From Paracoccaceae bacterium (GTDB taxonomy: Bacteria; Pseudomonadota; Alphaproteobacteria; Rhodobacterales; Rhodobacteraceae), in NCBI GenBank assembly GCA_902606585.1, contig CACLGX010000013.1:1-40557 (forward strand): DNA of 40,557 bases, written 5' to 3'. This document shows positions 32,970-40,557 of the stretch, piece after piece; within the stretch, counting starts at the first letter, position 1, and each line of letters opens with the position of its first letter. The position numbers and the translations under genes were made by a program. Below the pieces are notes generated by a model. The model had not been told where the DNA came from, did not search any database, and worked only from the letters and a program-made list of their open reading frames with translations.

Positions 32970-33671
32970 ATGATTGAAGAACCCAAACCACTGACCATAA
33001 AAAAAAGTTGGGAAAGACCCTCAAAAAATCAATTAAAAGCATTTGAGAATATACCAACTGGATTTGTAACGGACGCTTTAGATGGGGTGGGAACATTATC
33101 AATCGATATTAAACCTGTTGGTGATGGAAGAGATATAAATTGTGTTGTTGTTGGAGCAGCTGTTACTGCTGGCAATAATGCGGCGGATATCATGGGTACA
33201 TTGGCGGCTTTAAATTTCATTCAAGAAGATGATGTTTTAGTAGCTTCAGTTTCAGGGCATCAAGGTTGCGCTGCAGCTGGCGATAGGGTGATGGGTATGC
33301 TCAAAAACTGCGGTGGTGTGGGCTTTGTCACTGACGGCCCTATGCGCGATTATGCTGGGTTAGTTGAGGTAGGTTTACCAGCATGGTGTACTGGGTTAAC
33401 GCCTGCATCTCCTTTTACTAAAGGTCCAGCAAATGTAGGTTTGCCTATTAATATTGGTGGACAGAAAATAGAAAGTGGCGATGTTATTGTTGCAGATAGA
33501 GACGGGGTAGTTGTCGTCCCTCATGGCAGGATAGATCTTGTTATAAATCGTCTCTCCCAGGTTGCTGATTTGGAGTATTCTTTGGATGCAGAAGTGCGTG
33601 GAGGTCTTAAAATACCTGACCCAGTTAAAGAAATGATTTTAGATGATAATGTTAAATTCGTGGATGATTAA
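32970..33671 (+). CDS. RraA/HMG-aldolase-family protein
   Basis: 233 residues. The RraA fold is visible from TGFVTDALDGVGTLS, with GNNAADIMGTLAALNFI, AAAGDRVMGMLKNCGGVGFVTDGPMRD and DVIVADRDGVVVVPH. The G-R/D motif (ctgac-encoded TDGPMRD) is the pyruvate-type aldolase metal site rather than the RNase E inhibitor form, so 4-hydroxy-4-methyl-2-oxoglutarate aldolase or oxaloacetate decarboxylase activity is more likely. It is next to glpK on the same strand. Its 3' end overlaps the convergent RNA methyltransferase gene by 20 bases. Confidence 0.78.
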   Translation: MIEEPKPLTIKKSWERPSKNQLKAFENIPTGFVTDALDGVGTLSIDIKPVGDGRDINCVVVGAAVTAGNNAADIMGTLAALNFIQEDDVLVASVSGHQGCAAAGDRVMGMLKNCGGVGFVTDGPMRDYAGLVEVGLPAWCTGLTPASPFTKGPANVGLPINIGGQKIESGDVIVADRDGVVVVPHGRIDLVINRLSQVADLEYSLDAEVRGGLKIPDPVKEMILDDNVKFVDD

Positions 33672-34782
33672 TTTTAGTCTCGTGGAGTTGCACTTTGATC
33701 CCACCACTATCCACAGTGCTCGAAATATTCAAAAATTTTAATCCAGTTGCTTTGGCAAGCCCTGGATCGCTTGTGATAATACCGACCTGCCAACCAACAA
33801 ATTTTTCTGACAAGGTTTGGCCCAGTGACCTGTACAAAGCGAATAGGTTTTTACGATTTCCAACGCGTTTTCCATACGGAGGATTCACTAGTACAATACC
33901 CGGCTCTTGAGTCGGAGGTGTTGCTCCAGTTATAGAACTGGTTTCGAATTGACAGATTGCTTCAACATTTGCTTTTTTTGCATTCTTAATAGAATTTATA
34001 ATAGCGCCATTATCCCGATCGGATCCAAAAAATTTAAGTTTGTTCTTTTTGGGTTCAACTTTTGTCAGCTCTTTGTATTCATTTCTTTTAAATGAGGGTA
34101 GCTCCATAAAAGCGAAACTTCTTTGCCTGCCAGCAGGCAAACCTAATGCAATTTCTGCCGCTTCAATAACAATTGTTCCTGAGCCGCACATAGGATCATA
34201 AACGACTTGAGAACCATCGAACTTCATTTTGCGAAGAAATAACGCGGCTAATGTTTCACGAATTGGGGCTTTCCCAGTTGCAATTTTATAACCGCGTTTA
34301 TGTAAGCCTTCTCCAGAGGTATCTAGGCTGATTGTGCAGAGGTCTGAGGCAATTCGTGCCTTCACCATTATCATGGCATTAGGGTCTTCTTTTGCATTAA
34401 GTTTGTCACTTATAGCTTTAGAAATACGCTCAGAAGCTGCTTTAGAGTGATAAATTTTACTTTTTCGGCAAACTGTTTCAACTTTAAATGGTTTTCTAAA
34501 GTTGAGAAGTTTTCCCCAATCTAACTTACGAGAACGCTTATCAAGCTGTGAAAGGTGAATGGCTCGAAATGATGCAAAACGTAAGAGTACTTTGGTTGCT
34601 CCTCTCAAGTTTAAGTTTGCGCGCCAGACATCATGCCAGCCTCCAACGATTTGAATGCCTCCAGATGTTAGTGTGGTGTTTTTGAGACCAAATTCTTGAG
34701 CTTCGTTTAAAAGCTCATTTTCAAGACCGGGAACACAAGTTATGAAAATCTCAAATTTTTCTGGCCTCATTTTAGGTATCAA
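33652..34782 (-). CDS. THUMP-domain class I RNA methyltransferase (RlmL/RlmK N2-guanine type)
   Basis: 376 residues. An N-terminal THUMP region at about 40-150 precedes a Rossmann methyltransferase with YDPMCGSGTIVIEAAEIALG (SAM motif I, about 200-219), GSDRD, and the catalytic NPPYG at about 297-301. NPPYG denotes exocyclic amino-group methylation, as for RlmL acting on 23S rRNA. Related TrmN/Trm14 enzymes act on tRNA, so the RNA target is not certain. It follows rppH after 3 bases, completing the minus-strand run. The start is ATG preceded by TTTTGATACC, without a clear ribosome site. Confidence 0.8.
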   Translation of the reverse strand: MIPKMRPEKFEIFITCVPGLENELLNEAQEFGLKNTTLTSGGIQIVGGWHDVWRANLNLRGATKVLLRFASFRAIHLSQLDKRSRKLDWGKLLNFRKPFKVETVCRKSKIYHSKAASERISKAISDKLNAKEDPNAMIMVKARIASDLCTISLDTSGEGLHKRGYKIATGKAPIRETLAALFLRKMKFDGSQVVYDPMCGSGTIVIEAAEIALGLPAGRQRSFAFMELPSFKRNEYKELTKVEPKKNKLKFFGSDRDNGAIINSIKNAKKANVEAICQFETSSITGATPPTQEPGIVLVNPPYGKRVGNRKNLFALYRSLGQTLSEKFVGWQVGIITSDPGLAKATGLKFLNISSTVDSGGIKVQLHETKINHPRI

Positions 34783-34785
34783 AAG

Positions 34786-35271
34786 TCATTTAACAAAGTG
34801 GCCCAGTTCCAAAAACACTCTTTTGTAGACTTCTAATTTGAAGGGGACTATCGATGATAGAAGGTTATCTTTCGATTTCCAGGCCCATTCGGAAAATTCA
34901 GGCTCTTCAGTAATTATGTTTATATCTGAATCTTTTCCGAGAAATTCGAAGGCAAACCACTTTTGCCGTTGGCCTCGATATCTTCCGCCCCAAAGTTTAG
35001 AAATTAGATCAACTGGGATGTCATAAGATAACCAGTCTTTGGTTTTACCTAAAAGACGAGCTTTGCTGTGATGTATGCCCGTTTCTTCAGATAATTCTCG
35101 GTAAGCGGCTGCTTCTGGAGTTTCTCCTTCATCAATACCCCCCTGAGGCATTTGCCAGGCATCAGTATTGTTGTCTATTCTTTTCCCAGCAAAAATATGT
35201 CCCTCAACATTAATGAGAATCATACCCACATTTTCTCGATATTCTAATTTTGAAATATCAATGAAATTCAT
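34786..35271 (-). CDS. rppH: RNA pyrophosphohydrolase
   Basis: Nudix hydrolase removing pyrophosphate from mRNA 5' ends and so starting decay. 161 residues. The Nudix box is complete: G44, E50, R58, E59, E62, E63 and G65. WQMPQGGIDEGE upstream and the W-A-F-E region KWFAFEFLG are typical of RppH. It is located 22 bases downstream of ctpA, as usual in roseobacter-type genomes. Confidence 0.9.
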   Translation of the reverse strand: MNFIDISKLEYRENVGMILINVEGHIFAGKRIDNNTDAWQMPQGGIDEGETPEAAAYRELSEETGIHHSKARLLGKTKDWLSYDIPVDLISKLWGGRYRGQRQKWFAFEFLGKDSDINIITEEPEFSEWAWKSKDNLLSSIVPFKLEVYKRVFLELGHFVK

Positions 35272-35293
35272 TCTAAAAGCCCTTAACGTTAAT

Positions 35294-36622
35294 CTAATTT
35301 TTTGGTCCTAAGGCATTAAGGCCTGTGAGAATATCTATCGCATAGGCAAGCTGATAATCGGCATTTCGAAGTTTAGCGGATTCTTCCGCTTTGGCTCTGT
35401 CTTCTTCGATCTGTTGAATTTCATCCTCTGATAAACTGTCATTAGATAGTGACCCACGTAGATCAGCCTCTGATCTAAATTGAAAACCTGTTTCCTCCTC
35501 AGTACTAGTCCTACGACGTGGCTGCTCGACAATTATGTCAGGCGTTACGCCCAAGTTTTGAATTGAACGACCTGATGGAGAGTAATATCGAGCCGTTGTC
35601 AATCTCATCGCACTTTGCTTCCTTAAAGGCATGACTGTTTGAACAGAACCTTTGCCAAAGCTTTTTGTTCCGACAACGATCCCTCTCCTGTGATCCTTTA
35701 AAGCTGCAGCTACAATTTCTGATGCGGAGGCAGATCCACCATTAATAAGAACAACAATTGGTTTTCCATCAATTAAATCTCCTGGTGTCGCATTATACCT
35801 ATCTCCCTCTTCAGGGTTTCTGCCTCGCGTGGAAACGATCTCTCCCTTCTCTAAAAAGGCATCTGAAACACGTATCGCTTGGGAGAGTAAACCACCTGGA
35901 TTATTGCGTAAGTCAATTACAACTCCGTTAATGTTTTCTAAACCGTCTGCTTTTTCTAACTCTTTGTCCAACCCGTCTTTGATATTATCAAAGGTATTAT
36001 CATTAAATGTAGTGACGCGGACAACAACGCTTTTGCCCTCTGTTCGTACTCTTGCTGCAGTAAGCTTTATGAAGTCACGTATTATGGTAACGTCAAAAGG
36101 CTCGTCCTCTCCCTCCCGAACAACGGTTATAATTATTTCAGACCCAACGGGCCCCCGCATGCGTTCAACAGCTTCATTTAAAGTTAAGCCAAGAACGCTT
36201 TCACCGTCTACGTGTGTTATGAAATCTCCAGCTTCCATTCCTGCTTCATCGGCAGGAGTTCCATCAATTGGAGAGACAACTTTAACAAATCCCTCTTCTT
36301 GAGTGACTTCAATTCCAAGGCCTCCAAATTCTCCGCGAGTTTGTTCCCGCATTTTTTCTGCATCAACAGGTGGAAGGTAGCCAGAGTGAGGATCCAATGA
36401 GGTAAGCATGCCATTGATAGCGGCTTCTATGAGTTCTTTTGCATCCACTTCTTCTACGTATTCTGATCTTATGCGATCGAATATATCGCCAAATAAATCA
36501 AGCTGCTCATAAACATCAGCTTTGTCTGTGTTGTTTTCAGCTAAAACAGGACCAGCCAATTTAACAGCTGAAAATATTCCTAAAGCTCCACCTAGAAATG
36601 CCGCTAAGACTATTTTTTTCAT
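35294..36622 (-). CDS. ctpA: S41 C-terminal processing peptidase
   Basis: Periplasmic serine protease. 442 residues. An N-terminal signal anchor (MKKIVLAAFLGGALGIFSAV) is followed by a helical region, a PDZ domain at about 95-170 (GGLGIEVTQEEGF, MEAGDFITHVDGE) and the S41 catalytic domain. INGGSASASEIVAAAL contains the nucleophilic serine, and GTKSFGKGSVQT its lysine partner. The C-terminal tail is acidic and helical. It is 15 bases after the EnvC-like gene; in known species such peptidases trim cell-wall hydrolase partners, which fits the pairing. Confidence 0.92.
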   Translation of the reverse strand: MKKIVLAAFLGGALGIFSAVKLAGPVLAENNTDKADVYEQLDLFGDIFDRIRSEYVEEVDAKELIEAAINGMLTSLDPHSGYLPPVDAEKMREQTRGEFGGLGIEVTQEEGFVKVVSPIDGTPADEAGMEAGDFITHVDGESVLGLTLNEAVERMRGPVGSEIIITVVREGEDEPFDVTIIRDFIKLTAARVRTEGKSVVVRVTTFNDNTFDNIKDGLDKELEKADGLENINGVVIDLRNNPGGLLSQAIRVSDAFLEKGEIVSTRGRNPEEGDRYNATPGDLIDGKPIVVLINGGSASASEIVAAALKDHRRGIVVGTKSFGKGSVQTVMPLRKQSAMRLTTARYYSPSGRSIQNLGVTPDIIVEQPRRRTSTEEETGFQFRSEADLRGSLSNDSLSEDEIQQIEEDRAKAEESAKLRNADYQLAYAIDILTGLNALGPKN

Positions 36623-36637
36623 ATTCCTGTTCCTTGT

Positions 36638-37780
36638 TTATTTGAACCAATCCAAGGGATTTTCAGATATAGAACCAGATCTTACTTCTACATAAAGCGT
36701 TTCAGATAATTTCCCAGAGTAAATATCAGCACCAGTCTTAAAAATTTTGTCAAATTCATCCATTTGGCGGGGCATCAATCCTATTGGTGATAAAGCTGGG
36801 ATAACCTGACCTATTTCCCCGTAGAGCGTTTCCATTCCAGCAAAAACGAATAATAAACCGTTTTCGGGTTCTAAAATAGCTACATTTCCGTAATCTAATA
36901 GAGGACCTAAATATCTAATTGTGGCGGCTGTTGGAGATATGACAATGGCTCTAGGATCTGTAGCTAAAATTACTCCAGACCGCCTTACTCCAGCCGCATC
37001 AGCTTCTTTGAATTTGCGCAAAATTTTACCTCGTACGGGTAAATTTAGACTTCCCTTCCTTTCGCGCACAGAGGGCAAAGAAACAGAGGGTTCATTGATC
37101 GCAATAGTTTGTACTGACTCTGCAAAAGTCTCTAGATCTTTTGAAGCTTTTAGCAGTAATTCTAGTTTTTTCGGATCTGCGCTGAAACGTTTAGGCAAGG
37201 CTTCCCGGTTTGCTATTGCTCGTCCTAAGTTCGTATGGGCTTTTTGAAGTTCTGATAAACCTGTTTGAAGAGAATTTTGTGCCTTAAATTGAGTATCTGA
37301 TAATTTTTCTAAAGTGGTGATTTGATCTCTGAGTTGTTCAACATTTTCTTGCAATATGGGGACAACATCTGAAATAATCATTCCACTTCGTGCTGTCGCG
37401 AGCGGGCCTCCAGGATGCAGCATTTGACCTGCTATAGGCGCTTTTTGAAACGTTGCCAAAACGCCGAGTAATTGCATTACTTCACTTTCATTATTATTTA
37501 AAACATTTTGGAGTTGGGTTTGTTGCAAACTTAAATCACGAATAGAAATTCTTAAAATGGCCAATGTCTCCTCATAGCTTTGAATGGCCTGACTGAGAGA
37601 TTTTACTCTTTTTTTGGCATTATTTGCATTTTTGAGGTCTGCCGTAGCGACTTCCAATGCCTCTATAGCGAAAATTGTTTCTAGTGCTTTTGAAGACTGA
37701 GATAAGACCGAATTTGAATAAAAGGCTCCAATCAATATTATAAAAGCTAACAAGATATTATTTTTTATTTTGCCAGTCAT
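36638..37780 (-). CDS. envC: EnvC/murein hydrolase activator-like protein
   Basis: 380 residues. A signal anchor (NILLAFIILIGAFYSNSVLS) leads into long coiled coils at about 45-215, then a LytM/M23-like domain at about 245-360 starting LPVRGKILRKF. The catalytic histidines (HxxxD and HxH) of active M23 enzymes are not present: the expected sites read VILATD and FVFAGME. It should therefore activate an amidase rather than cleave murein itself, as EnvC does. It overlaps gpmI by 4 bases (ATGA). It is adjacent to ctpA, the usual order. Confidence 0.82.
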   Translation of the reverse strand: MTGKIKNNILLAFIILIGAFYSNSVLSQSSKALETIFAIEALEVATADLKNANNAKKRVKSLSQAIQSYEETLAILRISIRDLSLQQTQLQNVLNNNESEVMQLLGVLATFQKAPIAGQMLHPGGPLATARSGMIISDVVPILQENVEQLRDQITTLEKLSDTQFKAQNSLQTGLSELQKAHTNLGRAIANREALPKRFSADPKKLELLLKASKDLETFAESVQTIAINEPSVSLPSVRERKGSLNLPVRGKILRKFKEADAAGVRRSGVILATDPRAIVISPTAATIRYLGPLLDYGNVAILEPENGLLFVFAGMETLYGEIGQVIPALSPIGLMPRQMDEFDKIFKTGADIYSGKLSETLYVEVRSGSISENPLDWFK

Positions 37781-39291
37781 GATAATAATGATTTTCCTGT
37801 CATTTCGGGTGGGGCTTTTAAATCCATAAGTTCTAAAATTGTAGGAGCAATATCAGAAAGCCGACCGCCATCATTTAGGGATTTGTTTTTGGGACCATTA
37901 AACAAAATGGCAGGCACAGGGTTTAATGTATGAGATGTGTGAGGATTTCCAGTAACAGGGTCGATCATAGTTTCACAGTTACCATGGTCAGCTGTTAAAA
38001 ACAAAGTACCATCTACTTTACCCAAGGCATCTACTAAACGCCCAATTCCTATATCAACAGCCTCGCAAGCTTTGACTGCGGCATGTAAATCTCCAGTATG
38101 CCCCACCATATCTGGGTTGGCATAATTTGTAACTATAAGGTCGTAATGACTTTCAATGGCCTCAACCAAAGCATAAGTCACGGCCTCGGAAGACATCTCG
38201 GGTTTCAAATCATAAGTGGCTACTTTAGGCGAATGAGGCATGTTTCGATCTTCTCTGTTAAGAGGTTTTTCAGACCCACCGTTTAAAAAAAATGTGACAT
38301 GGGGGTACTTTTCAGTTTCAGCAAGTCGAAATTGTGTTTTCTTTGCCAGTGAAACCCATTCGCCTAATGTGTTTTTGATTTTTGGTTTCGGATAGCAAGT
38401 AGACATGAACGTACTATGATGATCAGAGTATTCAATCATTCCCACTAAATTGATTAAATTGGGTCTATTTTTTATTTTTATTTCTGAAAAACTTGGATCA
38501 CCAATTGCACTCAATATTTGCCTGACACGGTCGGCGCGAAAGTTTAAACAGAAAAAACCATCATTTTGTTTTATTCCTGAGTATCCCTCGATTACGGTTG
38601 GCAGTATAAATTCGTCTGAAATGCCAGCTATATAAGCATTGGCAATAGCCCTTTTAACGTCAGGTGTCTCCAGATCACTATCTCCAAATACCATCGCGTT
38701 GTAAGCTAACTCTATACGGTCCCATCGATTGTCACGATCCATTGCATAATAGCGTCCCATGACTGTTCCAACTTGAACATCAGCGCTTAATTGTGGGGTA
38801 ATTTTATAAACAAATTCTATAGCCGATCCTGGTGCGACATCACGGCCATCGGTTATAAGATGTAGCGTGATAGGGATGTCATGAGACTTGAACAACTTTA
38901 TTGATGCCAGTAAGTGATTGATGTGGCCATGCACGCCACCATCTGAAAGAAGGCTCATTAAGTGGGCGCGACCCTTGTTATTTTTGATGTTTTTGATCTG
39001 GTTCAGAAGTATTTCATTTTTGAAAAAATTCTTGTTTTCTATTTCTAAATCTATTTGACCTAAATCCATGGAGACTATTCTGCCTGCACCAATATTCATG
39101 TGCCCTACTTCTGAATTTCCCATTTGGCCAGGTGGTAATCCAACATCTATACCATGCGTTAGAAGTGTGGTTTTTGGGCAAGTTGTCCATAAATGATCAA
39201 AATTTGGTGTTTTCGCTAATTCTGGGGCACTACTATTTTTATCTTTGGACAAACCCCATCCATCTAAGATGCATAAAACCACAGGCGGCAT
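37777..39291 (-). CDS. gpmI: 2,3-bisphosphoglycerate-independent phosphoglycerate mutase
   Basis: Interconverts 3- and 2-phosphoglycerate in glycolysis. 504 residues. DGWG (D10) and QMGNSEVGHMNIGAGR with catalytic S60 are visible, then DGGVHGH and ITDGRDV, and FLTADHGNCETM with metal ligands near the C-terminus. All expected Mn-binding blocks appear, so I judge it intact. The 153 bases upstream to rlmH hold no gene. Confidence 0.95.
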   Translation of the reverse strand: MPPVVLCILDGWGLSKDKNSSAPELAKTPNFDHLWTTCPKTTLLTHGIDVGLPPGQMGNSEVGHMNIGAGRIVSMDLGQIDLEIENKNFFKNEILLNQIKNIKNNKGRAHLMSLLSDGGVHGHINHLLASIKLFKSHDIPITLHLITDGRDVAPGSAIEFVYKITPQLSADVQVGTVMGRYYAMDRDNRWDRIELAYNAMVFGDSDLETPDVKRAIANAYIAGISDEFILPTVIEGYSGIKQNDGFFCLNFRADRVRQILSAIGDPSFSEIKIKNRPNLINLVGMIEYSDHHSTFMSTCYPKPKIKNTLGEWVSLAKKTQFRLAETEKYPHVTFFLNGGSEKPLNREDRNMPHSPKVATYDLKPEMSSEAVTYALVEAIESHYDLIVTNYANPDMVGHTGDLHAAVKACEAVDIGIGRLVDALGKVDGTLFLTADHGNCETMIDPVTGNPHTSHTLNPVPAILFNGPKNKSLNDGGRLSDIAPTILELMDLKAPPEMTGKSLLS

Positions 39292-39444
39292 AAATTTTAC
39301 CCTAACAAATATAAATTCAATCTTTAGTTCCGGCTGTGGGTTTTCTCAACAGCATTCTAGTATCTTTTACATGAATGGAACAAATGGGACGTCACATGAT
39401 CCCAAAATTGAAGTGATTAAAATTAAGAACAAGATACGCATTGA

Positions 39445-39915
39445 TTACTCCCTATGGTATGGACTTCCAGCAAGAATAGTTGCTGCGCGATATAATTGCT
39501 CAGCTAACATGACACGGACAAGCATGTGTGGCCAGACCATTTTGCCGAAAGACAGTTTTAAATTTGATTTTTCCAATATAGTTGTATCTAATCCATCAGC
39601 GCCGCCAATAACTAGGTGGCAATGCCCTATACCATCAGCTACCCAGTTTGAAAGATAGTCTGAGAAATCTATTGAGGATAAAGATATGCCCCTTTCATCA
39701 AGAGCGATGATTTTTGAGTTCTTCTGAAAGTGTTTTGTTAGCAATTGTGCTTCAGCCTTAGGTCCGCCGCCTTTTTTATCTTCAATTTCAATAATTGGAT
39801 TTAAAGAAAGACCAAAAGGTTTTGCTAGCTTTGAAAATCTTGACAAATAATCATCAATTAATTCTTTTTCTGGTGATTTACGAAGCCGCCCAATTGCGCT
39901 TATGGAAATTTTCAT
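39445..39915 (-). CDS. rlmH: 23S rRNA (pseudouridine1915-N3)-methyltransferase
   Basis: SPOUT-fold enzyme that methylates pseudouridine 1915 in helix 69. 156 residues, the usual length. LDERGISLSSIDFSDYL, IGGADGLD and the C-terminal basic AGSPYHRE with H-R-E are all diagnostic. It is preceded by rsfS with a 14-base gap, the standard pairing in many bacteria. Confidence 0.93.
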   Translation of the reverse strand: MKISISAIGRLRKSPEKELIDDYLSRFSKLAKPFGLSLNPIIEIEDKKGGGPKAEAQLLTKHFQKNSKIIALDERGISLSSIDFSDYLSNWVADGIGHCHLVIGGADGLDTTILEKSNLKLSFGKMVWPHMLVRVMLAEQLYRAATILAGSPYHRE

Positions 39916-39929
39916 AAAAACTTCTCAGA

Positions 39930-40247
39930 TTATTTTGTCAAAGGCTGCCACATTTTTTCTAATTGGTAAAATTCACGCACTTCGGGCCTAAAAACATGAA
40001 CGATTACATCACCCGTATCAATCAAAACCCAGTCACCAGCGTTTTTTCCTTCGACCCTGCTTGGACGGCCAAAGTCTTTTTTTATGTTGTCGACTAGTTT
40101 TTCAGAAATTGCTGTTACTTGCCTTGAAGATCGTCCAGAGGCAATAATCATATAATCACCAATGGAAGATTTGCCTCGCAAATCAATCTGCACAATATCT
40201 TCTGCTTTATCTTTTTTAAGTGAGATTAGAATTCGATCCAACAGCAA
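39930..40247 (-). CDS. rsfS: Ribosome silencing factor
   Basis: Binds L14 on the large subunit and blocks subunit joining in starvation. 105 residues from a TTG at 40245-40247. DKAEDIVQIDLRGKSSIGDYMII, SGRSSRQVTAISEKL and EVREFYQLEKMW are the RsfS signatures. The frame is open upstream to about 40326, and a strong GAGGGGG site at 40334-40340 lies just before an in-frame ATT (40326-40328) and CTG (40323-40325). The true start may therefore be one of those, adding 26 or 27 residues. No ATG, GTG or TTG fits that ribosome site. Confidence 0.9.
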   Translation of the reverse strand: MLLDRILISLKKDKAEDIVQIDLRGKSSIGDYMIIASGRSSRQVTAISEKLVDNIKKDFGRPSRVEGKNAGDWVLIDTGDVIVHVFRPEVREFYQLEKMWQPLTK

Positions 40248-40333
40248 TTCGCTTGTTTTTTCTTCGGCTGACTTTTGAGCCTTCGGCTGTATCGCAGTAT
40301 TAACTACGCCAACAGTAAGTGTCAGAATATTAT

Positions 40334-40340
40334 CCCCCTC
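40334..40340 (-). promoter_or_regulatory. Strong ribosome-binding site of rsfS
   Basis: GAGGGGG on the minus strand, 5 bases before ATT and 8 before CTG, both in frame with rsfS. It has no ATG nearby in that frame. It is the main evidence for a longer rsfS with a rare start codon. Confidence 0.45.
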
Positions 40341-40468
40341 GTTTATAGTTATTCATCTTACCTTTCGGTTATTTTAGCATGCGTTCAAATGCGGCGTCAA
40401 CGAGGACGTATTAATATTTAAAATTTTACTGACTTGATAGTTGTTTACTAAAAGCTTAATCAACTTAC

Positions 40469-40557
40469 ATGATGCAAATTTTTGATATTGATGATCATGC
40501 TCGGCTTCCGCGGCGCTTTTTTAGTGTCATACAAAATATGCGTTGTTATTATCAAAA
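40469..40557 (+). CDS. Partial ORF leaving the window, unrecognised
   Basis: ATGATG at 40469-40474 opens a frame reading MQIFDIDDHARLPRRFFSVI and on to the window edge without a stop. No ribosome site is obvious. I do not recognise the protein. It is divergent from rsfS, with 40341-40468 holding no gene that I can see. Confidence 0.3.
   Translation, partial: MMQIFDIDDHARLPRRFFSVIQNMRCYYQ

Noticed and set aside
36917-37247. Plus-strand ORF antisense to the EnvC-like gene
   Set aside because: Shadow frame of a well-supported gene; no independent motif.

Overview
The window reads as the chromosome of a low-GC marine alphaproteobacterium, most likely a Rhodobacterales (roseobacter-group) member. 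The right-hand run rsfS-rlmH-gpmI-envC-like-ctpA-rppH is characteristic of that order. A DddQ-type DMSP lyase candidate, uronate catabolism and glpD-glpK suit a coastal bacterium using algal products. Closeness to the low-GC NAC11-7/HTCC2255 type is only a guess; no base composition was computed.

Layout. (1) 1-3210: plus-strand pseudaminic-acid genes pseB, pseC and pseF, then a pseG cut off after about 31 codons; a remnant of a TylF-type methyltransferase lies upstream. (2) 3205-15446: a minus-strand mosaic in which cell-surface sugar genes alternate with pieces of one repeated mobile element: integrase N-terminus, a coiled-coil ORF starting MNEW, a DUF6641 gene and a terminal repeat. Read right to left there are four cargo blocks: a frameshifted FkbM methyltransferase; a small methyltransferase; a three-gene acylation block (AAC(3)-HAD-IIIC-GNAT fusion, MaoC-SDR-ACP fusion, DUF4910 peptidase-like protein); and formyltransferase-pseI-YdcF. 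Each block stops at, or a few bases past, the start of an element ORF or its remnant. (3) 15453-16327: a visibly GC-richer patch with a decayed integrase C-terminus, a plus-strand terminator and a VanZ-like gene. (4) 16498-25485: glycosyltransferases, methyltransferases, galU and an LptD-like outer-membrane protein, i.e. surface polysaccharide synthesis and export. (5) 25557-33671: uxaC, a mannitol-dehydrogenase-family oxidoreductase, the dddQ-like gene, a VOC protein, glpD, glpK and an RraA-family gene. (6) 33652-40325: the minus-strand housekeeping run. A plus-strand ORF leaves the window at the right edge.

How the genes work together. PseB and PseC make the 4-amino sugar precursor, PseI condenses the released sugar with PEP, and PseF activates the product with CMP. 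The usual acetyltransferase (PseH) is absent here and the hydrolase (PseG) is a stub. The formyltransferase and the ACP-dependent block may instead supply N-formyl or unusual N-acyl groups; that is inference. The most unusual feature is the cassette-like architecture of 3.2-15.4 kb: repeated junctions at an element start codon, nested deletion remnants and a conserved terminal repeat suggest an integrase-linked system that accumulates glycan-modifying genes.
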